This document shows positions 31,479 through 40,609 of a DNA stretch of 64,000 nt, in pieces. How positions within the stretch are numbered: the stretch's first letter is position 1; the number at the start of each line of letters is the position of its first letter. The notes under the pieces were generated by a model. The model ran no database searches, was not told where the DNA came from, and worked only from the letters and a program-made list of their open reading frames with translations. Origin of the DNA: Micropruina glycogenica (GTDB taxonomy: Bacteria > Actinomycetota > Actinomycetes > Propionibacteriales > Propionibacteriaceae). The DNA lies in NCBI RefSeq assembly GCF_039524395.1, contig NZ_BAAAGO010000035.1. One strand, given 5' to 3'. The position numbers were made by a program, and so were the translations under genes.

Positions 31479-32185
31479 GCCTGGTCCAGCAGTGCGAGTT
31501 CCTCGTGCACGTAGGGGTCCTCACGTCCGGCCGCGACCAGATCGGCCTGTAGGGCGAGCTGCGCGTCGCGGGCTTCGGCCGTGCGGCCCAGGTGACGCAA
31601 CGCCCAGGCGACCATCCAGCGGGCGGCGAAGGTGGCCTCGAGGTCCGACCCGGTACGTCGTTCGGCGAGGGCCTCTTCGAACGTCTGCAACGCCAACTGC
31701 CACTCGCCCTGGTCGCTGTAGGCCATGCCCAGGTTGTTGAGGAGCGAGGCCAGCCAGCGCCGGGCGGACGGGTCGCGCGACGCCCGCGCCCGGTCGAGAA
31801 TGCCGCGGGTGTAGGCGATCTGGTCGTCGCCCTTTAGGGTCAGCGCGACCATGTGCATGGCGTCGATGGCGAGACCCTCCAGGCCCTGGTCGGCCGCCGC
31901 CACCGCGGCTTCGAACATGGGTGCTGCGGCCGTCACGTCACCGCTGGAGCGGTAGACCCGGCCGCGCTCCAACAGGCTGCGCACGGTTACCTCGGGGTCG
32001 GTGCACTCGATGCCGTCGAGCACCGCCAACGCCTCGGCGTACCGGCCCTGCAGGCCGAGCGCCCGGGCGACCTGCGTCTGCAGCACGGCCGCCTCGGTCT
32101 CGGGCGCTTCGACCTGAGCGGCCCGCAGCCGCTGTTCTGAGCCGGCGGGGTCGTCGAAGTTCCACAGCTCGGTCAGGTCGATCAC
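31475..32185 (-). CDS. Tetratricopeptide-repeat protein
   Basis: This 236-residue protein is all-helical, with TPR-like pairs: RALGLQGRYAEALAVLDGIE, ERGRVYRSSGDVTAAAPMFE, NNLGMAYSDQGEWQLALQTF and WALRHLGRTAEARDAQLALQ. No membrane segment is visible. It probably acts as a protein-interaction scaffold. The GTG start begins ELWNFDDPAGSE, and the gene is coupled to the YchJ-type gene by a 4-base overlap. Confidence 0.8.
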   Translation of the reverse strand: MIDLTELWNFDDPAGSEQRLRAAQVEAPETEAAVLQTQVARALGLQGRYAEALAVLDGIECTDPEVTVRSLLERGRVYRSSGDVTAAAPMFEAAVAAADQGLEGLAIDAMHMVALTLKGDDQIAYTRGILDRARASRDPSARRWLASLLNNLGMAYSDQGEWQLALQTFEEALAERRTGSDLEATFAARWMVAWALRHLGRTAEARDAQLALQADLVAAGREDPYVHEELALLDQA

Positions 32186-32221
32186 CAGCTCAGCCTAGGC
32201 CGACCGACCGCGCCCTGCGAT

Positions 32222-33568
32222 TCAGCCGGCTGTGGTGCTGGCGTCATCGGGCTCGGCCGCGGGCGTGTCGCTCGGCTCAGCGTACCGGGCGCTCAACCAG
32301 CGGTACGAGCGGGTGGTGAACGCGAACAGGGTCAGCGCCAGGCCGGCCAGGCCGGCGAGCAGAAACACCAGGGCGATGCCGCGGGCCTGGCCGTCGCCGA
32401 GCAGCCAGCCCCACTGGGCGCGTCCGGCGTCTGAGTTGGTGAAGGGAATCAACCAGAACTCGGCCACCGGTCCGATGATGAACGCGCTCACGGGAGCCGA
32501 CGCCACCTCGACGCTCTGGGCCAGACCGAACACGCGGCCCTGCTTCTCGAACGGCACCACCTTCTGCAGCACGGTCTGTTCGGCCGCCTCGGCCACCGGA
32601 ATCAGGGCCAGGTAGCCCAGAGTGCCGATGGCCAGCAGCCAGATGTTCTCGCGAATCGTGAAACCCATCGAGATCAGCCACATGGCCAGGTTGGCCAGCA
32701 GCAGCGCCCGCAGCGGCTGCGGGCCGAGCCCTTTTCGAGAGACCCAGCCGGCCCCGATGATGAAGCCGAAACTGAGCACGCCCCACAGCAGTCCCCACAC
32801 CTCGACCGACACCAGGGTGAGCCCGTACGGGTCGAGCAGCGCCATGAACACCCCGCCCAGCAGGTTGTTGAAGCAGGCGAAGAGCACCAGGCCGGTGAGC
32901 CCCGGCACCGCCCTGATCGCGCGGAAGGCGCCGCCGAAATCGACCGCCTTCGGCGCCCCGTCGGTGTGCACGATCTCGGCTTCGGGCACCTGCACGGGCA
33001 GCAGGTGCAGCAACGACGCCACGCTCAGCACGAGGGCGATCACCAGCGTCCAGGTCATGCCGAGTTGCCCCACAGACAGCCCTGAAAACACCGAGGTGGC
33101 GGCGAAGCTGAGGCCGCCGACCATGCCGACCAGGCCGTTCACCTTGTCGCGTTCGGCTTCGTCGATCAGCAGGGTGACGCAGGTCGACAGCGCGATGTTG
33201 CGAGCCGATTCGACCACGGCGCCGACCAGCACGATGCCAACGAATAGCGAGAACTGCCAGCCGCCGATGCGCAGCAGCTCGGCGCGCGGAGTGACCAGGT
33301 ACAGGCTCACGGCAAGCGCGAAAGCCGCTGTGGTGACCAACTGGGCCACCACCATCACCCGCTTCTTGCGGGTGCGGTCGACCCAGGTGCCGAACGGCAC
33401 CCCGACCACCGCGATGAGCAGCATGTACGAGCCGCCGATGAAGGCCGTGGCCAGCACCGAGCGGGTTTCGAGGTACACCCAAAAGGTGAGCGCGAACCAC
33501 TGGTAGCTCGTGGTGAGGTTCGCCAGAAACGTGTTGACCAGCAGCTGGTTGAAGCGTTTGCGGTTCAT
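32222..33568 (-). CDS. MFS transporter, MefA-like
   Basis: From the ATG at 33568, preceded by AGGAGGTGAG, the protein is 448 residues with about twelve membrane segments. Features include NQLLVNTFLANLTTSYQWFA, the loop WVDRTRKKR after helix 2 and a helix with SARNIALSTCVTLLIDEAER, as in drug- or macrolide-type efflux MFS proteins. It ends with a hydrophilic acidic tail (EPDDASTTAG). The substrate is unknown. The gene is divergent from a GNAT acetyltransferase. Confidence 0.87.
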   Translation of the reverse strand: MNRKRFNQLLVNTFLANLTTSYQWFALTFWVYLETRSVLATAFIGGSYMLLIAVVGVPFGTWVDRTRKKRVMVVAQLVTTAAFALAVSLYLVTPRAELLRIGGWQFSLFVGIVLVGAVVESARNIALSTCVTLLIDEAERDKVNGLVGMVGGLSFAATSVFSGLSVGQLGMTWTLVIALVLSVASLLHLLPVQVPEAEIVHTDGAPKAVDFGGAFRAIRAVPGLTGLVLFACFNNLLGGVFMALLDPYGLTLVSVEVWGLLWGVLSFGFIIGAGWVSRKGLGPQPLRALLLANLAMWLISMGFTIRENIWLLAIGTLGYLALIPVAEAAEQTVLQKVVPFEKQGRVFGLAQSVEVASAPVSAFIIGPVAEFWLIPFTNSDAGRAQWGWLLGDGQARGIALVFLLAGLAGLALTLFAFTTRSYRWLSARYAEPSDTPAAEPDDASTTAG

Positions 33569-33717
33569 GGGCTCACCTCCTGGTCGTGGCAAGTCACGAT
33601 GGTGCCAGGTGGCTCCGACAGAAACGAGTTCCGGGAGCTCGACCCTGTGATCGGCGAGCTCGACCGCACACCTGTGGGGCGGGCCGCGCGCGCCGTCCAG
33701 CCTGCGATGATCGGCGG

Positions 33718-34290
33718 GTGACCTTCGCCGCTACTCCCCAGATCGTGGGCGAACTGGTGGTGTTACGGCCGCCGTCCGAGGCAGATGTCGCGGTGTTGCA
33801 CGCGCTGATGCGCGACCCCGAGGTGAGCGTGCTGACCGGCTCGGTGCACACCAGCACGCCGAGCTCGGACGATGCCTGGACGTTCGAGCGGCTGCAGCAG
33901 ATCTACGCCACCTGGGCCAAGGCGAGCGACCGGCACGTGTGGGCGATCGTTGAGACGTCGTCGGGGGCGGTGGTGGGCGAGGTGCTGCTCACCGACCTCG
34001 ATGAGGGCAACGCGTCGTGCGGCTTCAGAATCTGGATCGCCGGCGCCACCGGCCGCGGCCTCGGCACCGAAGCCACCCGGTTGGTGGTGCGGCACGCCTT
34101 CGAAACCGAGCGCCTTCATCGAGTTGCATTGGTGGTCTACGCCTTCAACCCCCGCGCCCGGCGGGTGTACGAGAAGGTCGGCTTCGTGGTCGAGGGCACC
34201 ATGCGCGACGCGCTCCGCTTCGATGACGGTTGGGTGGACGCCCACCTGATGGCGATCATCGTCGGCGACTGGCTCGCCGACCCCTGCTGA
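33718..34290 (+). CDS. GNAT-family N-acetyltransferase (RimJ-like)
   Basis: This 190-residue protein starts at GTG 33718. It has the RimJ/RimL-type order: GELVVLRPPSEADVAVLHAL, a WAIVETSSGAVVGEVLLTDL strand pair, the acetyl-CoA loop ATGRGLGTEATRLVV, and ALVVYAFNPRARRVYEKVGF followed by EGTMRDALRFDDGW. It probably acetylates a protein N-terminus or a small amine such as an antibiotic; the substrate is not shown by the sequence. Confidence 0.9.
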   Translation: MTFAATPQIVGELVVLRPPSEADVAVLHALMRDPEVSVLTGSVHTSTPSSDDAWTFERLQQIYATWAKASDRHVWAIVETSSGAVVGEVLLTDLDEGNASCGFRIWIAGATGRGLGTEATRLVVRHAFETERLHRVALVVYAFNPRARRVYEKVGFVVEGTMRDALRFDDGWVDAHLMAIIVGDWLADPC

Positions 34291-34305
34291 AGAAGCGCGG
34301 ATTTC

Positions 34306-34402
34306 ACTGGTCGAGCTGGTCGAGACCCCTTGGCAGAGGGGTCGAGGTGGGTCGAGATTCAGGGTGGTCAGGGTTTCGACACGCTCAACCGCCGGAACCC
34401 CC
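34306..34402. repeat. Family A repeat cluster
   Basis: The units ctggtcgagctggtcgagac and, inverted, gtttcgacacgctcaaccgc occur with degenerate copies between them. No gene is seen between 34291 and 34460. Confidence 0.75.
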
Positions 34403-34460
34403 AGCGATTGCACAGCATCAACCCAGCGCCCTGCGAGTGTTCTCGACGTAGAATCCCGGC

Positions 34461-34652
34461 ATGGCCGAGACCCGCAAGTTCAACCCGGCGACCAACGCGG
34501 TGGGCGAGGCGATCCGCGCCGCCCTGGGCGAGGACGTCCGGCCCGTGCAGCCCGGCGACCAGCCCGAACCGGCGGTCGACAGGCCCGCGCCCGCCACCAC
34601 GATCACGACCGTGCGCACCTTCACCTTCGGCACCACCAAGAAGCCGCAATGA
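34461..34652 (+). CDS. Small hypothetical protein
   Basis: The 63-residue product (ETRKFNPATNAVGEAIRAAL, then a Pro-rich linker and TTVRTFTFGTTKK) has no recognisable domain or membrane helix. Codon use is gene-like, and the next small gene overlaps its stop (ATGA). Function unknown. Confidence 0.5.
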   Translation: MAETRKFNPATNAVGEAIRAALGEDVRPVQPGDQPEPAVDRPAPATTITTVRTFTFGTTKKPQ

Positions 34653-34813
34653 CCCCGCACGCGCGACACCGCTCGCGCCTGGCCCGCTGGCTCGCCGACA
34701 CCCAGGGCCTGGCCGACCGCATTCACGCCGTTGGCTGGGACTACGTCTCGCCGCACTGCGAGGAACGCCGTCACTCGCACAACGCCACCGCGATGCCGAA
34801 GTGCCCTGGCTAG
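34649..34813 (+). CDS. Small basic hypothetical protein
   Basis: This 54-residue His/Arg-rich product (TPHARHRSRLARWLADTQGL, ending HSHNATAMPKCPG) is coupled to the preceding small gene by a 4-base overlap. No domain is recognised and it may not be functional. Confidence 0.4.
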   Translation: MTPHARHRSRLARWLADTQGLADRIHAVGWDYVSPHCEERRHSHNATAMPKCPG

Positions 34814-34884
34814 GGTCTCGACGAGCTCGACCATCCCTTCGTCTCGACGAGCTCGACCCACCACAAGCTCGACCAGCGGATTCG
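34814..34884. repeat. Family A repeat units
   Basis: Three partial units (gtctcgacgagctcgaccat, gtctcgacgagctcgaccca, agctcgaccagcggattcgc) lie between the small gene and the convergent kinase gene. Confidence 0.75.
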
Positions 34885-34885
34885 C

Positions 34886-36333
34886 TCAAGCCTTGATCTT
34901 GGGCAGCAGCACGGTCGACTCGTCGTCGTCCACCGCCGCCTCTTCCGGCGGGCTGGCCTCACCCGGCAGCCGCACGATGAACTCGGCGCCGCCCTCGGCC
35001 GAGCGTCCGGCCTTCACCCAGCCGCCGTGCGCCTTGATGGTCTGCGCCACGATCGACAGCCCGAGGCCCGACCCCGGCGCGTTGCGGGCCGAGGGCGAGC
35101 GCCAGAACCGGTCGAACACGTGCGGCAGTTCGTCGTCGGGAATGCCGGGCCCTTGGTCAGAGATGCGCAGCCGATCGCCGTCGAGCAGCACGTGAATCGT
35201 GCCCCCGGGCGGTGAGAACTTCACCGCGTTGTCGAGCAGGTTGGTGATCGCGCGCTCCAGCGAGTCGGGCTCGCCCACCAGATACAGCGGGTTGAGTTCC
35301 ACGTCGAAGCTCAGGGACGGCCCTCGCCGCTTGGCCCGCGCGATGGCCGAGTTGATCACGTCGCGCAGATCGATGGGCTCGGGATGCGGCTCGACGACGT
35401 CCTCGCGGCTGAGGTGCACCAGGTCGCCGACGAGCGTGGTGAACTCGCCGAGCTGTCCGGCGATGTCGCGCAGAATGTCGCCGCGGGCACCCTCGGGCAG
35501 CATGTTGCTGCGCTCGTCGGCGACCAGCAGTTCGACGTTGGTGCGCAGCGCGGTGAGCGGGGTGCGCAACTCGTGGCCGGCGTCCGCGATCAGCCGCTTC
35601 TGCCGCTCGCGCGACGACGCCAGCGTGCCCAGCATGGTGTTGAACGAGCGGCCGAGATCGGCGAGCTCGCCCGAGCCGTCCACCGTGATGGGGGTGAGAT
35701 CGTTGGTGTCGGTGACTCGGGTGACGGCCTCGGTGAGCCGCTGCACCGGCCTGATCGCCGACCGGGCGATCACGAAGCCGATGGCGCTCGACACCGCCGC
35801 GCCCAGTACGCCGAACAGCACCAGCGACCACGCCAGTGTGCCCATGATGTTGTTGGTGGCCTCCAGCGGCCGGCCCAGCACCAGCGCGAACTTCTCGGTG
35901 GTCGACTGAAACGGCACGGCGACGATGCGGTACGGCTCGCCGTTGGACGCGATGCCGGTGCGCGCCGACGACCCCTGCTGGCGGCGGGCCACCGACAGCT
36001 CTTCCGAACCCGGGTTCAGCGACACCTTCTCGCCGGGCAGCGTGGTCAGCCGCCCGTCCGACCGCAACAGCATGACGGTGACGTTGGCGGCCTTGAGGGC
36101 GTTGGAGTCCAGGCCGCCCATGCCCTCGATGTCGACGGCCACCCAGTTGGCGGTCACGGCGGCGATGTCGACCAGTTCGGCGTCCAATTGGTTGTAGACG
36201 GTGACGTTGGTGATCAGCCACGCCGCGATGCCGGTGACGGCGACCGCCGAGGCCACCGCGGCAGCCACGAGTGCGGCCAGCCGGTCTCGCAGCGGCCGTT
36301 CGCGAACCGACAAGAGCCGGGTCAGCCAACCTC

Positions 36334-36337
<4 letters not shown>
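34886..36337 (-). CDS. Sensor histidine kinase, MprB-like
   Basis: The 483-residue protein (GTG 36337, overlapping the regulator stop as GTGA) has TM1 near residues 20-45, an extracytoplasmic sensor of about 150 residues, TM2 and a HAMP segment (RSAIRPVQRLTEAVTRVTDT). A HisKA box DAGHELRTPLTALRTNVELL and an HATPase domain follow, with LLDNAVKFSPPGG, DQGPGIPDDELPHVFDRFWR and GSGLGLSIV. Gene order and domain plan match MprAB, an envelope-stress system of actinobacteria. A longer frame to 36478 is the shadow of the regulator gene. Confidence 0.92.
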
Positions 36338-37026
<689 letters not shown>

Positions 37027-37079
37027 GGCATCAGCCTGCCACGTTCACAGCAAGGGGAGGGGGTGCGACCCGACAGGCG

Positions 37080-37186
37080 ACCGATGCCGGCATCTGTGTC
37101 GAGTGCCGTGATCGCTCTGCGCTGCCGTGTCATAACCCGGCACCACTGAGGCAACCAGGCACCTCTCACCGATGCCGGCATCGGTG
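37080..37186. promoter_or_regulatory. Two GATGCCGGCATC palindromes upstream of the MprA-like gene
   Basis: CACCGATGCCGGCATCGGTG (37167-37186) is a perfect 20-base palindrome. A near copy, ACCGATGCCGGCATCTGTG, lies at 37080-37098. They occupy the gap between two diverging gene sets: the response regulator on one side, while the phosphatase gene ends on the other. They may be operators or a dispersed repeat; nothing else is recognised in 37027-37227. Confidence 0.5.
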
Positions 37187-37227
37187 CCGGCCCGATCAGT
37201 CCAAGCGGCAGTGGACGCAGGCCCGAC

Positions 37228-37704
37228 TCAGACCGGGGCGTCACCCTGCAGTTCTCGGACGCGCCGCAGCACCCCCGGCATGGCCGCCTCGACCGCCGCC
37301 AGCGTGCCGTCGAAGCCCGACGCCGACCCGTACCAGGGGTCCGGCACCTCCGAGCCGGGCACCGCCTCGGGGTCGAAATCGGTGAGCAACGCGACCTCGA
37401 CCTCGGGCGCCAGCCGGCGCAGCCGTGAGCGGTGCAGCTCTTCCATGGCGATCACCAGGTCGGCCTCGCGCAGCTCGGCGGCGGTGATCTTGTGCGCCCG
37501 GTGCCCACCGGTCGAATAACCGGCCCGGGCCAGCACCCGTTGCGCCCGTGCGTCGATGGGGCCGCCGTGCTCTTCGTCCGACACCCCGGACGAGCTGAAC
37601 GTCACCCCGGTGAGCCCCTCCTCGGCGGCCCGACCCTGCGCCACCCTTTCGGCCATCGGAGAACGGCATATATTGCCCCAGCAGACGAAGACGACAGCGG
37701 TCAT
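37228..37704 (-). CDS. Low-molecular-weight protein-tyrosine phosphatase
   Basis: The 158-residue cytoplasmic enzyme carries the P-loop CWGNICRSP (nucleophile Cys 8, Arg 14, C-x5-R), AGYSTGGHRAHKITAAELRE and the catalytic Asp in the DPWYGS loop, all standard for the family. It removes phosphate from phosphotyrosine in proteins. It begins one base after the stop of the holin-like membrane-protein gene and is probably cotranscribed with it. Confidence 0.95.
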   Translation of the reverse strand: MTAVVFVCWGNICRSPMAERVAQGRAAEEGLTGVTFSSSGVSDEEHGGPIDARAQRVLARAGYSTGGHRAHKITAAELREADLVIAMEELHRSRLRRLAPEVEVALLTDFDPEAVPGSEVPDPWYGSASGFDGTLAAVEAAMPGVLRRVRELQGDAPV

Positions 37705-37705
37705 C

Positions 37706-38086
37706 TCAGCGGTTGACTTCGCTCTTCGAGATGAACGACGAGTTCAGAATGAACGACACAACCGACACCATCAGCGCGCCCCAGAAGGCCGACCAGAAGC
37801 CGTCCACGTGCCAGCCGAGGTTGAGCTGGTCGGCGATCCACGAGGTCAACCACAGCAGCAACGAGTTGATCACCAGCAGAAACAGGCCCAGCGTGAGCAG
37901 CAGCAGCGGCGCGGACGCGAAGACGAACAACGGCTTCACCAGAGCGTTAACGACGCCGAAGATGATCGCGACCAGCAGAATGCCCATCACTGCGTTCTGC
38001 GGCTCACTGTCTCTCATGCTGATGCCCGGCACCACCCAGGTGGCAAAGCCCAGAGCCGCCGCGCTGAACAGAAACCGAATGACCAT
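37706..38086 (-). CDS. Phage-holin-family (holin 4) membrane protein
   Basis: The 126-residue protein starts at ATG 38086 and has four hydrophobic helices: VIRFLFSAAALGFATWVVPG, an AVMGILLVAIIFGVVNALVK segment, LLLLTLGLFLLVINSLLLWL and a final helix GFWSAFWGALMVSVVSFIL. This is the layout of the small holin-like family common in actinobacterial chromosomes, with no known role in lysis. A longer frame runs up to 39343, but it is only the shadow of the carbamoyltransferase gene. Confidence 0.85.
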   Translation of the reverse strand: MVIRFLFSAAALGFATWVVPGISMRDSEPQNAVMGILLVAIIFGVVNALVKPLFVFASAPLLLLTLGLFLLVINSLLLWLTSWIADQLNLGWHVDGFWSAFWGALMVSVVSFILNSSFISKSEVNR

Positions 38087-38146
38087 GCCGCAAGTGTGCA
38101 TGCCAGACTTCTGCCAACAAATGATCGACCGACAGATGGGCCCCTG

Positions 38147-39139
38147 GTGAACCTGCGCAATCGCCATTTCCTCAAAGAACTCGACTACACCACCGCCGAG
38201 TGGAAGCACCTGCTCGGCCTGAGTGCGCAGCTGAAGCAGGCCCGGCGCGACCGTGCCGAGCACAAGCGACTGGACGGCCTGACGCTCGCGTTGATCTTCG
38301 AGAAGCCGTCGACGCGCACCCGGTCGTCGTTCGAGGTGGCCGCCTACCACCAGGGCGCGAACGTCAGCTACTTCGACGAGACCGGCGCGCACATGGGACA
38401 CAAGGAGTCGATCGCCGACACCGCCCGGGTGCTGTCGCGGTTCTACGACGGCATTCAGTACCGCGGCTCGCGGCAGAGCATCGTCGAGACCCTCGCCGCG
38501 CACAGCTCGGTGCCGGTGTGGAACGGCCTCACCGACGAATGGCACCCCACCCAGAGCCTGTGCGACATGTTCACCATGCGCGAGTCGTCCGGGCTGGACG
38601 ATCGCGACATCAGCTTCGCCTACGTGGGCGACGCCCGGTTCAACCAGGGCCGTTCGCTGCTGATCGCCGGCGCGATGATGGGCATGGACGTCCGCATCGT
38701 CGCCCCCGCGGCCCTGCAGCCCGACCCCGACCTGGTGGCCGTCGCCCGCCGCATCGGGGCCGGCACCGGAGCCCGGGTCACCATCACCGAGGACGTCTCG
38801 GCGGTGCGCGCCGTGGACTTCGTGCACACCGACATCTGGGTGTCGATGGGCGAGCCGAAACAGGTGTGGGCCGAGCGCATCGACCTGCTGACGCCGTACC
38901 GGGTGACCACGGAGCTGCTCGAACGCACCGAGAACCCCGACGTGAAGTTCATGCACTGTCTGCCCAGCTACCACGACCTCGACACCACGGTGTCGCAGCA
39001 GATTCTGGCCGAGACCGGCAAAGAGGTGTTCGAGGTCACCGAAGAGGTGTTCGAGTCGCCGGCGTCCCTGGTGTTCGAGCAGGCCGAGAATCGGCTGCAC
39101 ACGATCAAGGCGATCCTGGTGGCCACGCTGGCCGGCTGA
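38147..39139 (+). CDS. argF: Ornithine carbamoyltransferase
   Basis: The 330-residue enzyme converts ornithine and carbamoyl phosphate to citrulline. The carbamoyl phosphate loop STRTRSSFE (residues 55-59 STRTR), YDGIQYRG, the HPTQ motif, the ornithine-binding DIWVSMGE and the Cys loop MHCLPSYHD are all present. The start is GTG at 38147. The stretch FEKPSTRTRSSFEVAAYHQG resembles E. coli ArgF and ArcB, so catabolic or anabolic use cannot be told. No arginine gene adjoins it here. Confidence 0.95.
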   Translation: MNLRNRHFLKELDYTTAEWKHLLGLSAQLKQARRDRAEHKRLDGLTLALIFEKPSTRTRSSFEVAAYHQGANVSYFDETGAHMGHKESIADTARVLSRFYDGIQYRGSRQSIVETLAAHSSVPVWNGLTDEWHPTQSLCDMFTMRESSGLDDRDISFAYVGDARFNQGRSLLIAGAMMGMDVRIVAPAALQPDPDLVAVARRIGAGTGARVTITEDVSAVRAVDFVHTDIWVSMGEPKQVWAERIDLLTPYRVTTELLERTENPDVKFMHCLPSYHDLDTTVSQQILAETGKEVFEVTEEVFESPASLVFEQAENRLHTIKAILVATLAG

Positions 39140-39145
39140 CCCCAG

Positions 39146-39310
39146 CGTCATCCCGGCGAACGCCGGGATCTCCAGTCGTTTCGACGAACGGTTGCGTGTG
39201 AGATCCCGGGTCAAGCCCGGGATGACGACGTCTTTGTCGACCAACGGGTCCACCGTCATCCCGAGCGCTGGGGTTGCGTGTGAGATCAGGGGTCTAGCCC
39301 GGGATGACGG
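39146..39310. repeat. Family B repeats (three alternating units)
   Basis: Unit CGTCATCCCGGCGAACGCCG (39146-39172) is followed by an inverted unit (39200-39227, with a CCCGGGTCAAGCCCGGG core) and a degenerate pair at 39254-39310. The arms are CCCGGC/GCCGGG-type stems. The region 39140-39375 holds no gene; a family A unit is at 39348-39373. Confidence 0.85.
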
Positions 39311-39375
39311 TGTTCTCAGCGAGCGCAGCGGCCGCAAGCGCAACCGAGGTCTCGACAGGCTCGACCAGCGGTCGA

Positions 39376-40029
39376 TCAGCCCGACGCTGCTGCCGCGTTC
39401 GCCGCCTCCCGCGACTGCACCGCCCTCTGCAGCGCAACCGCGGGCCAGTACTGCTGCAGCAGTTCCTTGCCGCGCTGCTTGACCGCCCGGGCGTCCACCC
39501 GGCGGCCCTGGTCGACCACCGGCACCAGCAGTCGCACGGCCATCAGTAGACCGCCCAGCGCCGCGACCTCAGGGTCGGACTCGCCGCCGAACAGCACCAC
39601 CTGATCGAGCCGGGCGCGCAGCTGTCGCTCGGGTTCGGGGTCGATGGTGATCCAGCGCGTGGTGGGAATCAGACCGAGCACCCGGTGCTCCTGGCGGCTG
39701 AGGATCTCTGCCGTGGCCAGCCGCTCGAACACCTGGTTGACCCGCTGGTGACCGAGCTTGCTCACCAGGGTCTGCGGGGTCCAGTGCTGCTTGTCGGCGG
39801 CGATGGTGAGGGCGTCCACGAGCATCGGGTCGGTGGGCCAGGGCGCGTCCGGCACGGTCACGGCCCGGTTGGCCCTGACCTGTTCACCGACCTCTGACAC
39901 CCGCACCAGCCCGGCCAGCATCAGGTCGGCGAGCAGGGCACCGCCCACCAGCAGGTCGGGGTAGCGTCCGGATCTCTTGCCGGTGGCGTCGTCGGTGGTC
40001 AGCAGCAGCACGGCTTCGGCCAGCAGCAT
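39376..40029 (-). CDS. GPP34 (GOLPH3-like) family protein
   Basis: This 217-residue protein fits the bacterial GPP34 pattern: LLAEAVLLLTTDDATGKRSG at the start, LLVGGALLADLMLAGLVRVS, a VNQVFERLATAEILSRQEHR segment and a C-terminal helical PEVAALGGLLMAVRLLVPVV. The family binds phosphoinositides in eukaryotes; in actinobacteria its role is unknown. An AAAGGA ribosome-binding site precedes the ATG. It is divergent from the ECF sigma gene. Confidence 0.9.
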   Translation of the reverse strand: MLLAEAVLLLTTDDATGKRSGRYPDLLVGGALLADLMLAGLVRVSEVGEQVRANRAVTVPDAPWPTDPMLVDALTIAADKQHWTPQTLVSKLGHQRVNQVFERLATAEILSRQEHRVLGLIPTTRWITIDPEPERQLRARLDQVVLFGGESDPEVAALGGLLMAVRLLVPVVDQGRRVDARAVKQRGKELLQQYWPAVALQRAVQSREAANAAAASG

Positions 40030-40099
40030 CGTTTCGTCCTTTCGCAGGGGGCTGCGGTGATACTTGCAACGGCGGGGCGTCCCTTCGCGTGTGAGGGGT

Positions 40100-40609
40100 A
40101 TGACGCTCGTTCAGGAGGCGCCGGTGGCCGCGAGGTTCGAAGACTACGTCGCCACGCGGTCGGTCGCCCTGCAACGGTTCGCGTACCTGATCTGCCGAGA
40201 CGTCGAAGACGCCCGCGACCTGGTTCAGGACGCGCTGCTCGGCCTGTACCCGCGGTGGGCGTCCGTGGTGGCCAAGGGCAACCCCGACGCCTACGTCAAG
40301 CGAAGCATCGTCAACGCGGGCATCAGCAAATGGCGGCGCAGCGGCCGGGAGCACCCCACCGACGTCGCCGACCTCGGCGACATAGCGCCTGACCACGCCG
40401 GGTCGGTGACCGACTCCGAGGTGGCCTGGAACCTGTGCGAGACGCTGCCGCCCCTGCAGCGGGCCGCGGTGGTGCTGCGCTTCTACGACGACCTCGACTT
40501 TTCGGCCATCGCGGGCATTCTCGGCTGCCCCGAAGCGACCGCCCGCTCGCACGTCCACCGCGCGCTGACCAGGCTGCGCTCCACGTTGATCGAAGGTTCC
40601 GATGACTGA
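40100..40609 (+). CDS. RNA polymerase ECF sigma factor, SigE family
   Basis: This 169-residue protein has sigma region 2 (RFAYLICRDVEDARDLVQDA, LLGLYPRW) and region 4 (LPPLQRAAVVLRFYDDLDFS, AIAGILGCPEATARSHVHRA). The ATG at 40100 follows GAGGGG. The gene overlaps the following membrane-protein gene by 8 bases, the usual arrangement for a sigma factor and its membrane partner. Target promoters are unknown. Confidence 0.92.
   Translation: MTLVQEAPVAARFEDYVATRSVALQRFAYLICRDVEDARDLVQDALLGLYPRWASVVAKGNPDAYVKRSIVNAGISKWRRSGREHPTDVADLGDIAPDHAGSVTDSEVAWNLCETLPPLQRAAVVLRFYDDLDFSAIAGILGCPEATARSHVHRALTRLRSTLIEGSDD

Noticed and set aside
37706..38086. Phage holin indicating a prophage
   Set aside because: The holin-4-like family is common as a solitary chromosomal gene, and no other phage gene is nearby.
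39146..39310. Possible CRISPR array because of spaced repeats
   Set aside because: Units are inverted relative to each other, spacing is irregular and no cas genes occur; they are palindromic dispersed repeats.
37706..39343. 545-residue minus-strand frame spanning the holin-like gene and more
   Set aside because: Only the last 126 residues form a real protein; the rest is the antisense shadow of the ornithine carbamoyltransferase gene.
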